Below the pieces are notes generated by a model. It did not search any database. It saw nothing but the letters and a program-made list of their open reading frames with translations, and was not told the origin of the DNA. Shown piece by piece: positions 16,825 to 25,380 of a DNA stretch of 64,000 bases (position 1 is the first letter of the stretch; every line of letters starts with the position of its first letter). The stretch is from Mucilaginibacter geliditolerans (GTDB lineage: Bacteria > Bacteroidota > Bacteroidia > Sphingobacteriales > Sphingobacteriaceae), in contig NZ_JACHBY010000011.1 in NCBI RefSeq assembly GCF_014200495.1, forward strand, positions 1-64,000. Direction: 5' to 3'. The position numbers and the translations under genes are program-made.

Positions 16825-17949
16825 TCAATCATTAAAAACTACGCGCATGGTTAAATGCCTTTTACCAAATACCGACCCCATTGCAGCATGTAGGGCTATC
16901 ATTTTTTCATTAAAATCGCCTACCCACGATAGTTCAAGCTCTTCGTACTGAACCAGTGGCAATACATATTCACCAAGCGTAATAAAAAGCGCAGATTCCA
17001 GACCATGATTCTGGAACTTTTGTTTGGTGCCCATTACAATGGCCCGCATGCGCGTAACACCTTTCCAGCGGTAGTATAAAAACTTAAGCTTGCCTACTAA
17101 ATCAAGCTTACCATTCAGCGGTTTCAGCATCGGGTTAGCATCCGGCAAAATAATATTGAATGATGCTGGCTCACCGTTTATATAGGCAAACCATATCAGC
17201 TTTTCATCCATCAGGGGCTTCATTTTCTTAAAACTCTCCAGTATGGTTTCGTAAGTGATCGGCACAAAATTCTCAAAGCCTTGCCAGGCATCGTTATATA
17301 TTTCTATAAAATCGGCAGCAAATTTTTCTATCTCCTTTGCTTTAAGATGCTTAAACTCATAACCCGGCTTTTTAGCAACCCAGCTGGCTATCTTCCTGAA
17401 ACGCTCCGGAAAAGGCTTCAGTATATTTAAATGATTAGTGATCTGCGCGTATAATGTTTTAAAGCCGTAATGCTCAAAAAAAGCCTGGTAATAAGCGTGA
17501 TTGTAGTTCATGCCATATGACGGCGGTGTAAAGCCCTCAACCAGCAAACCCCAAAACGAATCATTCTCGCCAAAATTTATAGGGCCATCCATGGCCTGCA
17601 TACCATTATCCTGCAGCCATTTTTTAGCGGTATCGAACAATAAAAAGGCAGCCTTTTCATCATTTATACATTCAAAAAATCCCATTCCGCCGGTTGGCTG
17701 CTCATAATTGTAGGCCTTTTGCTCGTTAATAAATGCCGCCACACGGCCAATTATTTGCCCATTATCATCAGCAAGTAGCCACCTGGTTATCTTGCCATGC
17801 TTATGAAAACTATTTTTAGCCGGATCAAAGATCGCCTCCACATCATTATCGAGCGGACAAACCCAATTGTCATCATTCTTATAAATTACGCGGGCTACAT
17901 CTAAAAATGCATTCCGGGTGGCCTTATCGTTAACTTCGGTTATAACCAT
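16825..17949 (-). CDS. GNAT-like hypothetical protein
   Basis: A 374-aa soluble protein. The N-terminal portion (MVITEVNDKATRNAFLDVARVIY, with LLADDNGQIIGRVAAFINEQ) resembles an acyl-CoA N-acyltransferase fold, and a second acyltransferase-like portion lies near 200-370. This fits the large Bacteroidota GNAT-like proteins of unknown substrate. No conserved active-site residues can be assigned by eye. Monocistronic, following a terminator. Confidence 0.75.
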   Translation of the reverse strand: MVITEVNDKATRNAFLDVARVIYKNDDNWVCPLDNDVEAIFDPAKNSFHKHGKITRWLLADDNGQIIGRVAAFINEQKAYNYEQPTGGMGFFECINDEKAAFLLFDTAKKWLQDNGMQAMDGPINFGENDSFWGLLVEGFTPPSYGMNYNHAYYQAFFEHYGFKTLYAQITNHLNILKPFPERFRKIASWVAKKPGYEFKHLKAKEIEKFAADFIEIYNDAWQGFENFVPITYETILESFKKMKPLMDEKLIWFAYINGEPASFNIILPDANPMLKPLNGKLDLVGKLKFLYYRWKGVTRMRAIVMGTKQKFQNHGLESALFITLGEYVLPLVQYEELELSWVGDFNEKMIALHAAMGSVFGKRHLTMRVVFND

Positions 17950-17979
17950 TATATATTTTGTACACCTCTGAATATAAAA

Positions 17980-18009
17980 AAAGCATCCAGAGGCATATCT
18001 GAATGCTTT
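17980..18009 (-). terminator. Intrinsic terminator downstream of the acidic small protein gene
   Basis: Read on the minus strand, AAAGCATTCAGA and TCTGGATGCTTT form a 12-bp stem with one mismatch, followed by a T run. It separates the 65-aa gene from the GNAT-like gene. Confidence 0.78.
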
Positions 18010-18033
18010 ACAATATTATTTAATTAAAACAGA

Positions 18034-18231
18034 TCAATAATCGTCTTCGTCTTCGTAGTCAAAGCTTTCGTATCCCCCCAGTTCATCTAAAGGCACATCA
18101 AAATCCTCGTCATCATCATCATCAACGATCTTCTTTTTTGGTTTCGGATCTAACTCTTCATCAGCCGATTTTTTTGCGCCTGTAGCTTTGGAAATCGGCT
18201 GCTTCTTTGCAGGTTTTTTTGGCGTTCCCAT
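18034..18231 (-). CDS. Small bipolar acidic protein
   Basis: A 65-aa protein with a basic, Lys/Pro-rich N-terminus (MGTPKKPAKKQPISKATGAK) and a highly acidic C-terminus (VDDDDDEDFDVPLDELGG, ending DYEDEDDY). Probably disordered, with no membrane segment. It has its own terminator. Function unknown; the charge layout would suit a nucleic-acid- or protein-binding tail. Confidence 0.75.
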   Translation of the reverse strand: MGTPKKPAKKQPISKATGAKKSADEELDPKPKKKIVDDDDDEDFDVPLDELGGYESFDYEDEDDY

Positions 18232-18371
18232 TGGACGAATTTTTATTTTTTAAAACAAACTCAATGTATATCTAAATGTAATAAAATAGTGGCTCATCTT
18301 TATAGTAACACTAAATTATTTGATAGTAAAATTAATCAAAATCATTTTTATTAAAAATATCATTGAAAAAA

Positions 18372-18932
18372 TTATTCTTCAGCCTCACCTATTGAATTTC
18401 CTGTACTTGTAAGTTCTTTTATATGAGGCAATTCTTTTATATCATTAACGCCAAAATAATCCATAAAAAGCGGGCTGGTGCCATAAAGTATAGGCTTCCC
18501 AACCGCTTCCGACTTGCCAACAATGGCAATTAATTCCTTTTCCAGCAGTTTTTGTATCGAGTAATCGCAGTTTACCCCGCGTATTTGCTCCACATCTGTT
18601 TTTGTGGCCGGTTGTTTATAGGCAATAATTGCCAGCGTTTCCAGCGCCGCCTGGCTCAGTTTTTTCTTTGATCGTTGCGATTGCAGCAGCGCCACAACCG
18701 GGTGATAAGCCTTTTTTGTTAAAAACTGGTAGCCGTTATTTACTTTAACCAGTTCTATGGCCATCCTGTCGTCCTGGTATTTTTGCTGTATATTATTAAT
18801 GCACCTGTTTATCTCTTCCACCGCAATATCCTTTTCAATAGCTGCCTGTAAACAATAGGCTATTTCCTCAAGCCGTAAACTTTGCTCTGATGAGAAAATC
18901 AGCGCCTCAATATAAAGTTCTGTATTATCCAT
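18372..18932 (-). CDS. scpB: Segregation and condensation protein B
   Basis: The kleisin-associated winged-helix subunit of the SMC-ScpAB complex. The family features are an N-terminal ELYIEALIFSSEQSLRLEEI, then LSQAALETLAIIAYKQPATK and VEQIRGVNCDYSIQKLLEK, and the GKPILYGTSPLFMDYFGV region. At 186 aa it has normal length. scpA is not in the window. Confidence 0.93.
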   Translation of the reverse strand: MDNTELYIEALIFSSEQSLRLEEIAYCLQAAIEKDIAVEEINRCINNIQQKYQDDRMAIELVKVNNGYQFLTKKAYHPVVALLQSQRSKKKLSQAALETLAIIAYKQPATKTDVEQIRGVNCDYSIQKLLEKELIAIVGKSEAVGKPILYGTSPLFMDYFGVNDIKELPHIKELTSTGNSIGEAEE

Positions 18933-19054
18933 ATTTCAAGCGCCAAAATAAGTACTCTGTGAGGTTGTAACAAGTAAAACCCATAATTAAAACTGCATCT
19001 ATTTTATAAGCGTACTTACAATATAAACATTTATTATAAACAAAACATTCATTT

Positions 19055-19741
19055 ATGAAAACAGAAACAGAACTTTTAAACAGCAATGTAAATCTGGCCC
19101 GAAGGTCGTTTTTACGTTATGCCGGTGCTGGAGCTGCAGGTGTAGGATTAATGGCTGCAGCAAGCTCTTGCCACAAGGATCATACAGTTACCCCTACAGC
19201 AGGCGCAATTGACGTAGGCTCAGGCGATCCTGGTATATTAAATTATGCCTATGCTTTGGAACAATTGGAAGCTGCATTCTACACCCAGGTAATAGCTACT
19301 CCATATTCAGGCATGCCCTCAGTAGAGCTGACTTTATTAACTGATATCCGCGACCATGAAGTTTTACACCGTGAGTTTTTTAAAGCAGCTTTAGGTACAG
19401 GCGCTATTCAAGGGTTAACACCTGATTTTAGCAAGATCGATTTTAGCAGTCGTGCAGCCGTATTGGGCGCAGCAAAAACTTTTGAAGATCTGGGTGTAAC
19501 CGCCTATGATGGTGTAGGTTATCTGGTACAAACACCGGCTTATTTATTAATTGCAGGCAAAATAGTTTCAGTTGAAGCACGCCACGCATCATTAATAGCC
19601 AATTTATTAGGTGTAAGCTTTGTAGGTTCCGACCAGGTTGATGCCTCTACCGGCTTAAATGCCACCAACAAACCAAGCGTTGTATTGGCCGCAGCTAATA
19701 CTTATTTAAAAACAAAAGTATCAGCAAAAAGCTTCAGTTAA
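19055..19741 (+). CDS. Tat-exported ferritin-like lipoprotein
   Basis: A 228-aa precursor. Twin arginines at 16-17 (ARRSFLRYAGAG) and a lipobox ending at Cys39 (AAASSC) predict Tat export and lipidation. The mature part is a four-helix ferritin-like domain. Candidate metal ligands are Glu69/Glu72 (ALEQLEAAFY), Glu102/His105 (HEVLHREFF), Glu144 (TFEDLG) and Glu174/His177 (VEARHASL). The gene is followed 21 nt later by a related gene. Substrate unknown. Confidence 0.87.
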   Translation: MKTETELLNSNVNLARRSFLRYAGAGAAGVGLMAAASSCHKDHTVTPTAGAIDVGSGDPGILNYAYALEQLEAAFYTQVIATPYSGMPSVELTLLTDIRDHEVLHREFFKAALGTGAIQGLTPDFSKIDFSSRAAVLGAAKTFEDLGVTAYDGVGYLVQTPAYLLIAGKIVSVEARHASLIANLLGVSFVGSDQVDASTGLNATNKPSVVLAAANTYLKTKVSAKSFS

Positions 19742-19762
19742 TCACTCCTTAAACATAAGATC

Positions 19763-20641
19763 ATGAATTTATTTGGTATAATAGAAGAAATAGAAAAAGT
19801 TGATCCTGAGTTTAACGACAGGATTAGCCCGCGCCGCGACGCGATAAAAAACATGTCGAGCTTTGGTACAAAAGTAGCGCTTGCTGCCATACCATTTGCC
19901 CTTGGCGACTTATTTAAAAAAGCATATGGCGCAGCGGCATCATCAGATGTAATTGCAGTGTTAAACTTTGCTTTAACATTGGAACTTTTAGAAGCAACTT
20001 TTTACAACGATGGCCTTGCAGCTTCAGGTTTGGTAAAAGATACGGCCTATATTACCTACATCAGCAATGATGAAAACAACCACGTAAAATTTTTAACAAG
20101 CGCAATTACAGCAGCAGGTGGCACACCGGTTACTGCTAATGATTTGGCTTATGTTGATTTTACTGCCGGTGGCGGCAAAAACAATGGCCCGTTTGCTGAT
20201 GTTTTCACCAATTATCAAACCTTTTTAGCAGTTGCCGAAACATTTGAAGATACAGGTGTACGTGCATACAAAGGCCAGGCAGGTAATTTATTGGGAAACC
20301 AAACTTACTTAACAGCAGCCTTAGCTATCCACGCTGTTGAAGCAAGACATGCGTCAGCAATACGTTATTTACGAACCAGCAAATACGGTGCTTCAGTTAC
20401 TCCATGGATAACAAGCTCTGCCACTGCAAGTAATGATACCGGAATATCACTGGTAGATGCTAACTATGGCGGTGCCACACCTGAAAACAACACTACACAA
20501 GGCGGTGTAAACCTGCTTACACTACCAAGCCTTGAAGGCAGCACTACATCAGTAGCTGTAGCTTCAGCTGCGTTTGATGAGGCATTAACACAAGCAGAAG
20601 TACTTGCTATATTAGTACCTGCGTTTGTGAATACAAAATAA
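19763..20641 (+). CDS. Exported ferritin-like protein, partner of the preceding gene
   Basis: A 292-aa paralogue of the upstream protein. An internal, Tat-like stretch (PRRDAIKNMSSFGTKVALAA) begins about 25 residues in and is not followed by an obvious lipobox. The ferritin-like ligand series is repeated: LELLEATFY, DENNHVKFL, AETFEDTGV and VEARHASAI. A longer Thr/Ser-rich C-terminal region is unique to this copy. The shared operon and complementary lengths suggest a hetero-complex, which is inference. Confidence 0.87.
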   Translation: MNLFGIIEEIEKVDPEFNDRISPRRDAIKNMSSFGTKVALAAIPFALGDLFKKAYGAAASSDVIAVLNFALTLELLEATFYNDGLAASGLVKDTAYITYISNDENNHVKFLTSAITAAGGTPVTANDLAYVDFTAGGGKNNGPFADVFTNYQTFLAVAETFEDTGVRAYKGQAGNLLGNQTYLTAALAIHAVEARHASAIRYLRTSKYGASVTPWITSSATASNDTGISLVDANYGGATPENNTTQGGVNLLTLPSLEGSTTSVAVASAAFDEALTQAEVLAILVPAFVNTK

Positions 20642-20664
20642 TAATCAGCCGATCCTCATAAATG

Positions 20665-20698
20665 AAAAGCCCCGTATAAATTAATATCCGGGGCTTTT
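20665..20698. terminator. Bidirectional terminator between ferritin-like gene and mqnC
   Basis: AAAAGCCCCG pairs with CGGGGCTTTT, followed by T's on the plus strand and preceded by A's that give T's on the minus strand. It serves both convergent genes. Confidence 0.88.
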
Positions 20699-20716
20699 TT
20701 ATAGGGGAATATTTTT

Positions 20717-21841
20717 TTAGTAATTGATAACCTGCTCCTCAATTTGTACAGGCACATCGCGCCAATCGTACTTCTGATTGCGCAGTTGTGGTTCAAAACC
20801 GGCTTCAATAATGGAATCCTGAATACCTTTAGCAGTAAACCTATGTGGAGCACCTGCTGCGGAAACAACGTTCTCTTCAATCATGATAGAACCAAAATCA
20901 TTAGCACCTGCATGTAAACATATTTGCGCAACCTGTTTACCAACAGTAAGCCATGATGCCTGTATATTTTTAATATTTGGAAGCATGATACGGCTCAAAG
21001 CTATCATGCGGATATACTCATCGCCGGTTACATTATTGGTAATACCACGCACTTTACGCAGCAAAGTTCCGTCATCCTGGAACGGCCACGGGATAAACGC
21101 CACAAAACCAAATGAACCTTCCGGCTTTTCTGATTGTACCTCACGGATCCAAACCAAATGCTCAAAACGCTCCTCGATTGTTTCCACATGGCCAAACATC
21201 ATAGTAGCCGAACTTGGTAAATTCAACTGGTGAGCGGCACGCATCACATCCAGCCATTCCTTGCCGCCACATTTTCCTTTGGAGATTAGTCGGCGTACAC
21301 GGTCGTTCAATATCTCGGCACCCGCGCCGGGTAGTGAATCAAGTCCAGCTTCCTTTAACGCCCTTAACACATCGATATGGCTCATATTCTCCAGCTTAGC
21401 AACGTGCGCAATCTCAGGCGGACCTAAAGAGTGTAGTTTCAGGGTTGGATATAGTTCTTTTAGTTGTTTAAACAGATCGGCATAAAACTTTAAACCTAAG
21501 TCAGGGTGATGACCGCCCTGCAATAAAAGCTGGTCGCCGCCATAGCGGAAAGTTTCCTCTATTTTCTGTTTGTAAGTCTCAATATCGGTGATATAGCTAT
21601 CCTCATGCCCCGGTCTACGAAAGAAATTGCAGAACTTGCAATTAGCGATGCAAACATTGGTAGTATTCACATTTCTATCTATCTGCCAGGTAACCTTACC
21701 ATGCGGAACCTGCTTTTTACGCAGTTCGTTGGCAATATACATCAGATCAGGAGTTGAGGCATTGTTATACAGGTAAACCCCTTCTTCCTGGCTTAAAAAT
21801 TCAAAATTTAAAGCGCGCTGCAACAGATCGGCTGTATTCAT
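20717..21841 (-). CDS. mqnC: Cyclic dehypoxanthinyl futalosine synthase MqnC
   Basis: Radical-SAM enzyme of the futalosine route to menaquinone. The iron-sulfur motif CxxxCxxC is at Cys64, Cys68 and Cys71 (VCIANCKFCNFFRR). Also present are GDQLLLQGGHHPDL, HSLGPPEIAHVAK, TMMFGHVET and LHAGANDFGSIMIEENVV, typical of MqnC over MqnE. The 374-aa length is normal. No other mqn gene is in the window. Confidence 0.93.
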   Translation of the reverse strand: MNTADLLQRALNFEFLSQEEGVYLYNNASTPDLMYIANELRKKQVPHGKVTWQIDRNVNTTNVCIANCKFCNFFRRPGHEDSYITDIETYKQKIEETFRYGGDQLLLQGGHHPDLGLKFYADLFKQLKELYPTLKLHSLGPPEIAHVAKLENMSHIDVLRALKEAGLDSLPGAGAEILNDRVRRLISKGKCGGKEWLDVMRAAHQLNLPSSATMMFGHVETIEERFEHLVWIREVQSEKPEGSFGFVAFIPWPFQDDGTLLRKVRGITNNVTGDEYIRMIALSRIMLPNIKNIQASWLTVGKQVAQICLHAGANDFGSIMIEENVVSAAGAPHRFTAKGIQDSIIEAGFEPQLRNQKYDWRDVPVQIEEQVINY

Positions 21842-21919
21842 ATAACAAATATACGGAGTTGTAACATGGAATTTAAATTTGAGGTAATAAATGACAATTT
21901 TAGGGTGGAGATTCCCTAC

Positions 21920-22268
21920 CCTCTTTCCGCCGCAGGCGAAGAGAGGGTGGTCAAGCGAAGCGATGACCGGGTGAGTCGGCGGAGCGCGTCGAAGTTCCGC
22001 GTTAGGGATGATAAGGGTTTAGCCCGACGAAGGAGGGCCGAAGCGAAGCGTAGCCCTGAACAGCCCGGCCGGAGGCAACGCCCAAATGATCAGAACCCGA
22101 ATTTGAAGAATTAAGGAATTTATGGAATTCTGTTAATTCGAAAAATTCATAAAAATTCCGGTTCAGACAATTGGCTGAAATATAAGGTAGCATAAACGCG
22201 CTCCGCCAACTCACCCCGACTACGCTACGCTGGTCGGCCCTCTCTCCACTGCGTGCAAAGAGGGCTAA
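21920..22268. repeat. Composite inverted repeat of the CACCCCGACTACG family
   Basis: The 585 bases from 21842 to 22426 hold no credible gene. One arm (ccctctttccgccgcaggcg, followed by agagaggg and ccgggtgagtcggcggagcg) is mirrored by a second (cgctccgccaactcacccc, then ggccctctct and gcaaagaggg) around 22200-22268. The middle contains gccggaggcaacgcc and AT-rich words such as ttcataaaaattccggttcag. Confidence 0.65.
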
Positions 22269-22426
22269 ACAATAATTCGATAGCTGCAAATCACAAATTA
22301 ATCTAAAGGAAAACCTCTATTTTACTAGTAAACAAACGATTGCGCAAAGCTTTAAAGAAAATCACCTACCCACATTCTTAACTTGTAAGTAATTGACCAA
22401 TTATTATATTATTTACTTAAACAATT

Positions 22427-23428
22427 ATGAAAGCTATGAAACACGAAAATTTCACTTCAACCCCAAGCAAAATTGCATTTCTGTTATCAGCGTTATTTAT
22501 TGTTACAGTCGCCATAACGGGCTGTAAAAAGCAAGATGCCAAACCGGCTTCCCCAACTACAGCCAATACCGCCGCCACTAATCAATCAAAAATGGTAGCT
22601 ACGCCTTTTGGTATGGTGCTTGCATCTAAAGTACATTTAATAGAACAAGGCACGGAAGTAGCCCAGGTTGACGGACACGTAAAAAAGATCAATTCTGAAA
22701 CAGGAGCAGTAATTGAAGATTACGGCGCTGTTACTGCTACCAGCAGCGGCAATGAAAATACTTCAGGATCACATTTATCCTCAATGCATGCACTTGCTGC
22801 GCAAACAGGAGGAGTAGGTAACGGCTATTATGTTTATGGCAACCTTCCATCAGGAAAAGATATCAAGTCTTTCTCTACCAGTTGGGTTGTTCCCAGCGCT
22901 CCAAGCCGTGATAGTACACTATTTTTGTGGAACGGCGCAGATAACGTAGACGGAAGTTCATTTATGCAGCCCGTACTGGGTTGGGAAGATGGGCAGGGCG
23001 CTACCTGGTTTATTCAGAACTGGGGCTTTGCAAACGGAAATTACTTTCATTCAAATGCTATTGATGTAGCTTCCGGCACAACTGTAACCGGGGTAATTAC
23101 ACAAAAATCTGCTACAGGTGGAAATTATACATACACTATAGCTTTTTCGGGGCACTCATCCATCACCTATACACAATCTTTCCCCGAACCGGCAAACCAG
23201 GTAATTCAATGCTGGGAAGCCTATTCAAATACATACTTAGCGTTCCCGCCTGATCAAAAAGTGGCAATGAAATCTATGAACCTCCAGTATGTTGGCTCTG
23301 GTACAACAAATCAACCAATAACCTGGGTTCAAACCAGCGACGGTGCCATTTATACACCATCTGGAAATAACACAGTGTTTGTTAACAACGGAACTACAAC
23401 TTCACAAGTGGATTTCTATTTCCAATAA
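22427..23428 (+). CDS. Secreted lipoprotein with a possible glutamic-peptidase-like fold
   Basis: A 333-aa precursor with signal peptide and lipobox TGC at about residues 31-33 (AITGCKKQ). A Ser/Thr/Ala-rich linker leads to a C-terminal region (about 130-333) rich in Gly, Trp and aromatic strands. Segments FSTSWVVPSAPS, SSFMQPVLGWEDGQGATWF and VIQCWEAYSNTY recall the order seen in eqolisin (G1) peptidases, where a Gln and a Glu are catalytic. The resemblance is remote and by eye. No operon partner. Confidence 0.7.
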   Translation: MKAMKHENFTSTPSKIAFLLSALFIVTVAITGCKKQDAKPASPTTANTAATNQSKMVATPFGMVLASKVHLIEQGTEVAQVDGHVKKINSETGAVIEDYGAVTATSSGNENTSGSHLSSMHALAAQTGGVGNGYYVYGNLPSGKDIKSFSTSWVVPSAPSRDSTLFLWNGADNVDGSSFMQPVLGWEDGQGATWFIQNWGFANGNYFHSNAIDVASGTTVTGVITQKSATGGNYTYTIAFSGHSSITYTQSFPEPANQVIQCWEAYSNTYLAFPPDQKVAMKSMNLQYVGSGTTNQPITWVQTSDGAIYTPSGNNTVFVNNGTTTSQVDFYFQ

Positions 23429-23537
23429 TCAATTGCTCTTTCTAAATAAACAGGTCAATTAAACGCATTTATAAATAAGCTTTCAAGAAATTGGAAGCTT
23501 ATTTAATTAATACCGGCAACGCGAAATTGCAATCGCT

Positions 23538-23765
23538 GCCGCAAGCGTCCCGCTTGTGGCCCGTATGCAAGTCTAAGCAACATGCTGTGGCCTCTTTAGC
23601 TGTCTGGAGCTGCCGCAAGCGTCCCGCTTGTGGCCCGTATGCAAGTCTAAGCAACATGCTGTGGCCTCTTTAGCTGCCTGGAGCTGCCGCAAGCGTCCCG
23701 CTTGTGGCCCATATTCAAGTCTAAGCATACAACCCCTTAGCTGCTGCAAGCGCCTCGCTTGTGGC
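23538..23765. repeat. Tandem REP array (four hairpins) on the downstream side of the transposase gene
   Basis: Three hairpins at 23538, 23612 and 23686 are spaced exactly 74 bp apart. A fourth, slightly diverged, starts at 23743. Each has the left arm gccgcaagcg (gctgcaagcg in the fourth) and right arm cgcttgtggc around a 3-base loop. The unit also carries gtatgcaagtctaagcaac and atgctgtggcctctttagc. The space between the lipoprotein gene and the transposase gene holds nothing else. Confidence 0.92.
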
Positions 23766-23798
23766 CAATATGCAAATCTAACCAACATGCAACACCCA

Positions 23799-24344
23799 TT
23801 AAGTAGTAATAATCTTAACCAATCCCTTCATATCGCAATAATCTCTTGCACTACTATATAAATATTCATAATCATTTTCAACAAAACCGACCTCAACCGG
23901 ATTGTTATGCGTATAATCAATTTTTTGCTGAATCACGCTGTTACTCCAAAGTTCGATAGGATGATTATGCTGCTGCCAAAATTGATTTATTGTATTATTT
24001 GAATTAGCCGCAGCCGCTTTCTTAAAGGAGTTCAACAGCCACTCCCGTCGACTTTCTTGTATATTTTCTTCAATCAATTTTATTAGTTGTTTTGAAGTGT
24101 AGGATTTAAAATCCCGTATCAGTTCATCCGGTTTTTGGATAGTTGATTTAAAAACCAAATGCACATGGCTTGGCATAATACACCATGCATAAATTTCCAT
24201 GCCTTTATTATCAATACAGTAATTCAAATTTTCAACTATGCTATCAAAATAAATACGCCTTACAAAAACATCTACCCAAAATACGGTGGCAAAACTTATA
24301 AAATATAAACCTTCGGGATCATGGAATTTGTAATTGCGGCTCAT
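23799..24344 (-). CDS. REP-associated tyrosine transposase (RAYT)
   Basis: A 181-aa HUH single-strand transposase of the Y1/IS200-like superfamily. The metal-binding HUH motif is His60-Val-His62 (WCIMPSHVHLVF). A candidate nucleophile is Tyr144 in IDYTHNNPVEVG, a segment typical of RAYTs, followed by EYLYSSARDY. Length and all landmarks appear intact. It is flanked by REP hairpins in opposite orientation on each side, the arrangement expected of a RAYT and its substrates. Possibly domesticated; no IS ends are seen. Confidence 0.93.
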   Translation of the reverse strand: MSRNYKFHDPEGLYFISFATVFWVDVFVRRIYFDSIVENLNYCIDNKGMEIYAWCIMPSHVHLVFKSTIQKPDELIRDFKSYTSKQLIKLIEENIQESRREWLLNSFKKAAAANSNNTINQFWQQHNHPIELWSNSVIQQKIDYTHNNPVEVGFVENDYEYLYSSARDYCDMKGLVKIITT

Positions 24345-24396
24345 TCTTTAAAAATACAAATTTGCTGATGATTGCAAAACGGGTACTTGGCATGCG

Positions 24397-24475
24397 GCCA
24401 CAAGCGGGACGCCTGCGGGAGCGAAGGGCAAAACGGGTTAACCTGGCATGCTGACCACAAGCGGGACGCTTGCGG
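24397..24475. repeat. Two REP hairpins in reverse orientation upstream of the transposase gene
   Basis: Hairpins at 24397-24419 and 24454-24475 read ccacaagcggga then cgcttgcggg (cgcctgcggg in the first), which is the reverse complement of the array at 23.5-23.8 kb. They start 57 bp apart, the same interval as the last two units on the other side. A further gggccgcaggcaacgccc lies at 24483-24500. Confidence 0.9.
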
Positions 24476-24513
24476 GAGCGGTGGGCCGCAGGCAACGCCC
24501 ACAAACATAGAAG

Positions 24514-25278
24514 TTATTTAGTCTGACTTCTTTGAAGATAATCTCTCCAGGCTTCTGCTATTTTTTTGAGATCTTGGGTAGGAATTATAAAATTAGGAGT
24601 ATCGGTATCTGAATAATTTTTTTCTTGATAAAACTTTGAAGTATCAATTGAAATCTCAACCGATACAACACTTTCTGAAACCATTGTTTCTTTAAGAAGA
24701 CTCCCATTGAGTACACTATCTATGTATTCAATAATAAATTCATTTACAAGTGGGGGCTGCATGTAATCCATGAGAAATTGATTAAGTACCTCACTTACAG
24801 AATCCATAGAATCAAAATATTTATCGAAAAGTAATTGCTTAAAGAACTTTATACGGTATTTATCTAAAACGTCGTAACTTTTCAAACTTTCGCACAACTC
24901 TACCAACACCCCATTGACTCCTTTCGGATGCACAAAACAAACCAGTTTATTATCAGCACCCAACTTAGGTTCCTCATTCAGCAGCACAAAACCCTCACTT
25001 TTCAACCGTGCCATTTCCGCACGTATATCGGTCACTTCAAAAGCAATATGATGCACCCCCTCTCCTTTTTTAGCTATAAATTTAGCTATAGGGCTATCAT
25101 CGGATGTGGCTTCCAGCAGTTCAATTTTATTGGGGCCGCATTGTAAAAACGCGGTGGTTACGTTTTCTGACTTTACTTCCTCGGTTTTATAAACAGGCGT
25201 ATTCAGCAGCTTTTCGTAAACTTTTCCGGCGTTTTCAATGCTATTTACGGCTATTCCTATATGCTCTATTCTTTCCAT
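24514..25278 (-). CDS. mce: Methylmalonyl-CoA epimerase with an unrecognised C-terminal extension
   Basis: Residues 1-132 are a complete vicinal-oxygen-chelate epimerase: MERIEHIGIAV with metal ligand His6, GEGVHHIAFEV, and LVELCESL near the usual end. It interconverts (R)- and (S)-methylmalonyl-CoA. The ORF then continues for about 122 more residues (133-254) that I cannot assign. This tail is acidic, more AT-rich than the epimerase part, and ends IPTQDLKKIAEAWRDYLQ. The ATG at 25278 is preferred to an upstream TTG. The 3' end lies 40 bp from a REP cluster. Confidence 0.85.
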   Translation of the reverse strand: MERIEHIGIAVNSIENAGKVYEKLLNTPVYKTEEVKSENVTTAFLQCGPNKIELLEATSDDSPIAKFIAKKGEGVHHIAFEVTDIRAEMARLKSEGFVLLNEEPKLGADNKLVCFVHPKGVNGVLVELCESLKSYDVLDKYRIKFFKQLLFDKYFDSMDSVSEVLNQFLMDYMQPPLVNEFIIEYIDSVLNGSLLKETMVSESVVSVEISIDTSKFYQEKNYSDTDTPNFIIPTQDLKKIAEAWRDYLQRSQTK

Positions 25279-25354
25279 ATCCAAATATTGCAAATTAATG
25301 ACGGCCTGCAATTTTTAACCCTTGTTTTGAATGATTTTAAATAAAAACTTTGTA

Positions 25355-25362
25355 TATCTTTG
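25355..25362 (+). promoter_or_regulatory. Probable -7 box of the isc operon
   Basis: TATCTTTG fits TAnnTTTG, 18 nt before the iscS ATG. No IscR-like gene or clear operator is visible. Confidence 0.5.
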
Positions 25363-25380
25363 TATGTTTAATTAAAAGCT

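Noticed and set aside
21866..22114. 82-aa plus-strand ORF very rich in Arg
   Set aside because: The sequence is a G/C-rich palindromic repeat; composition is that of the repeat and the reverse strand is equally open.
23538..23765. Possible CRISPR array
   Set aside because: The units are contiguous near-identical 74-bp repeats with hairpins, with no unique spacers and no cas genes.
23491..23861. Short ORFs in the 23.5-23.9 kb region
   Set aside because: They are translations of the 74-bp REP units and carry repeated CGPYASLSNM-type words only because the DNA repeats.
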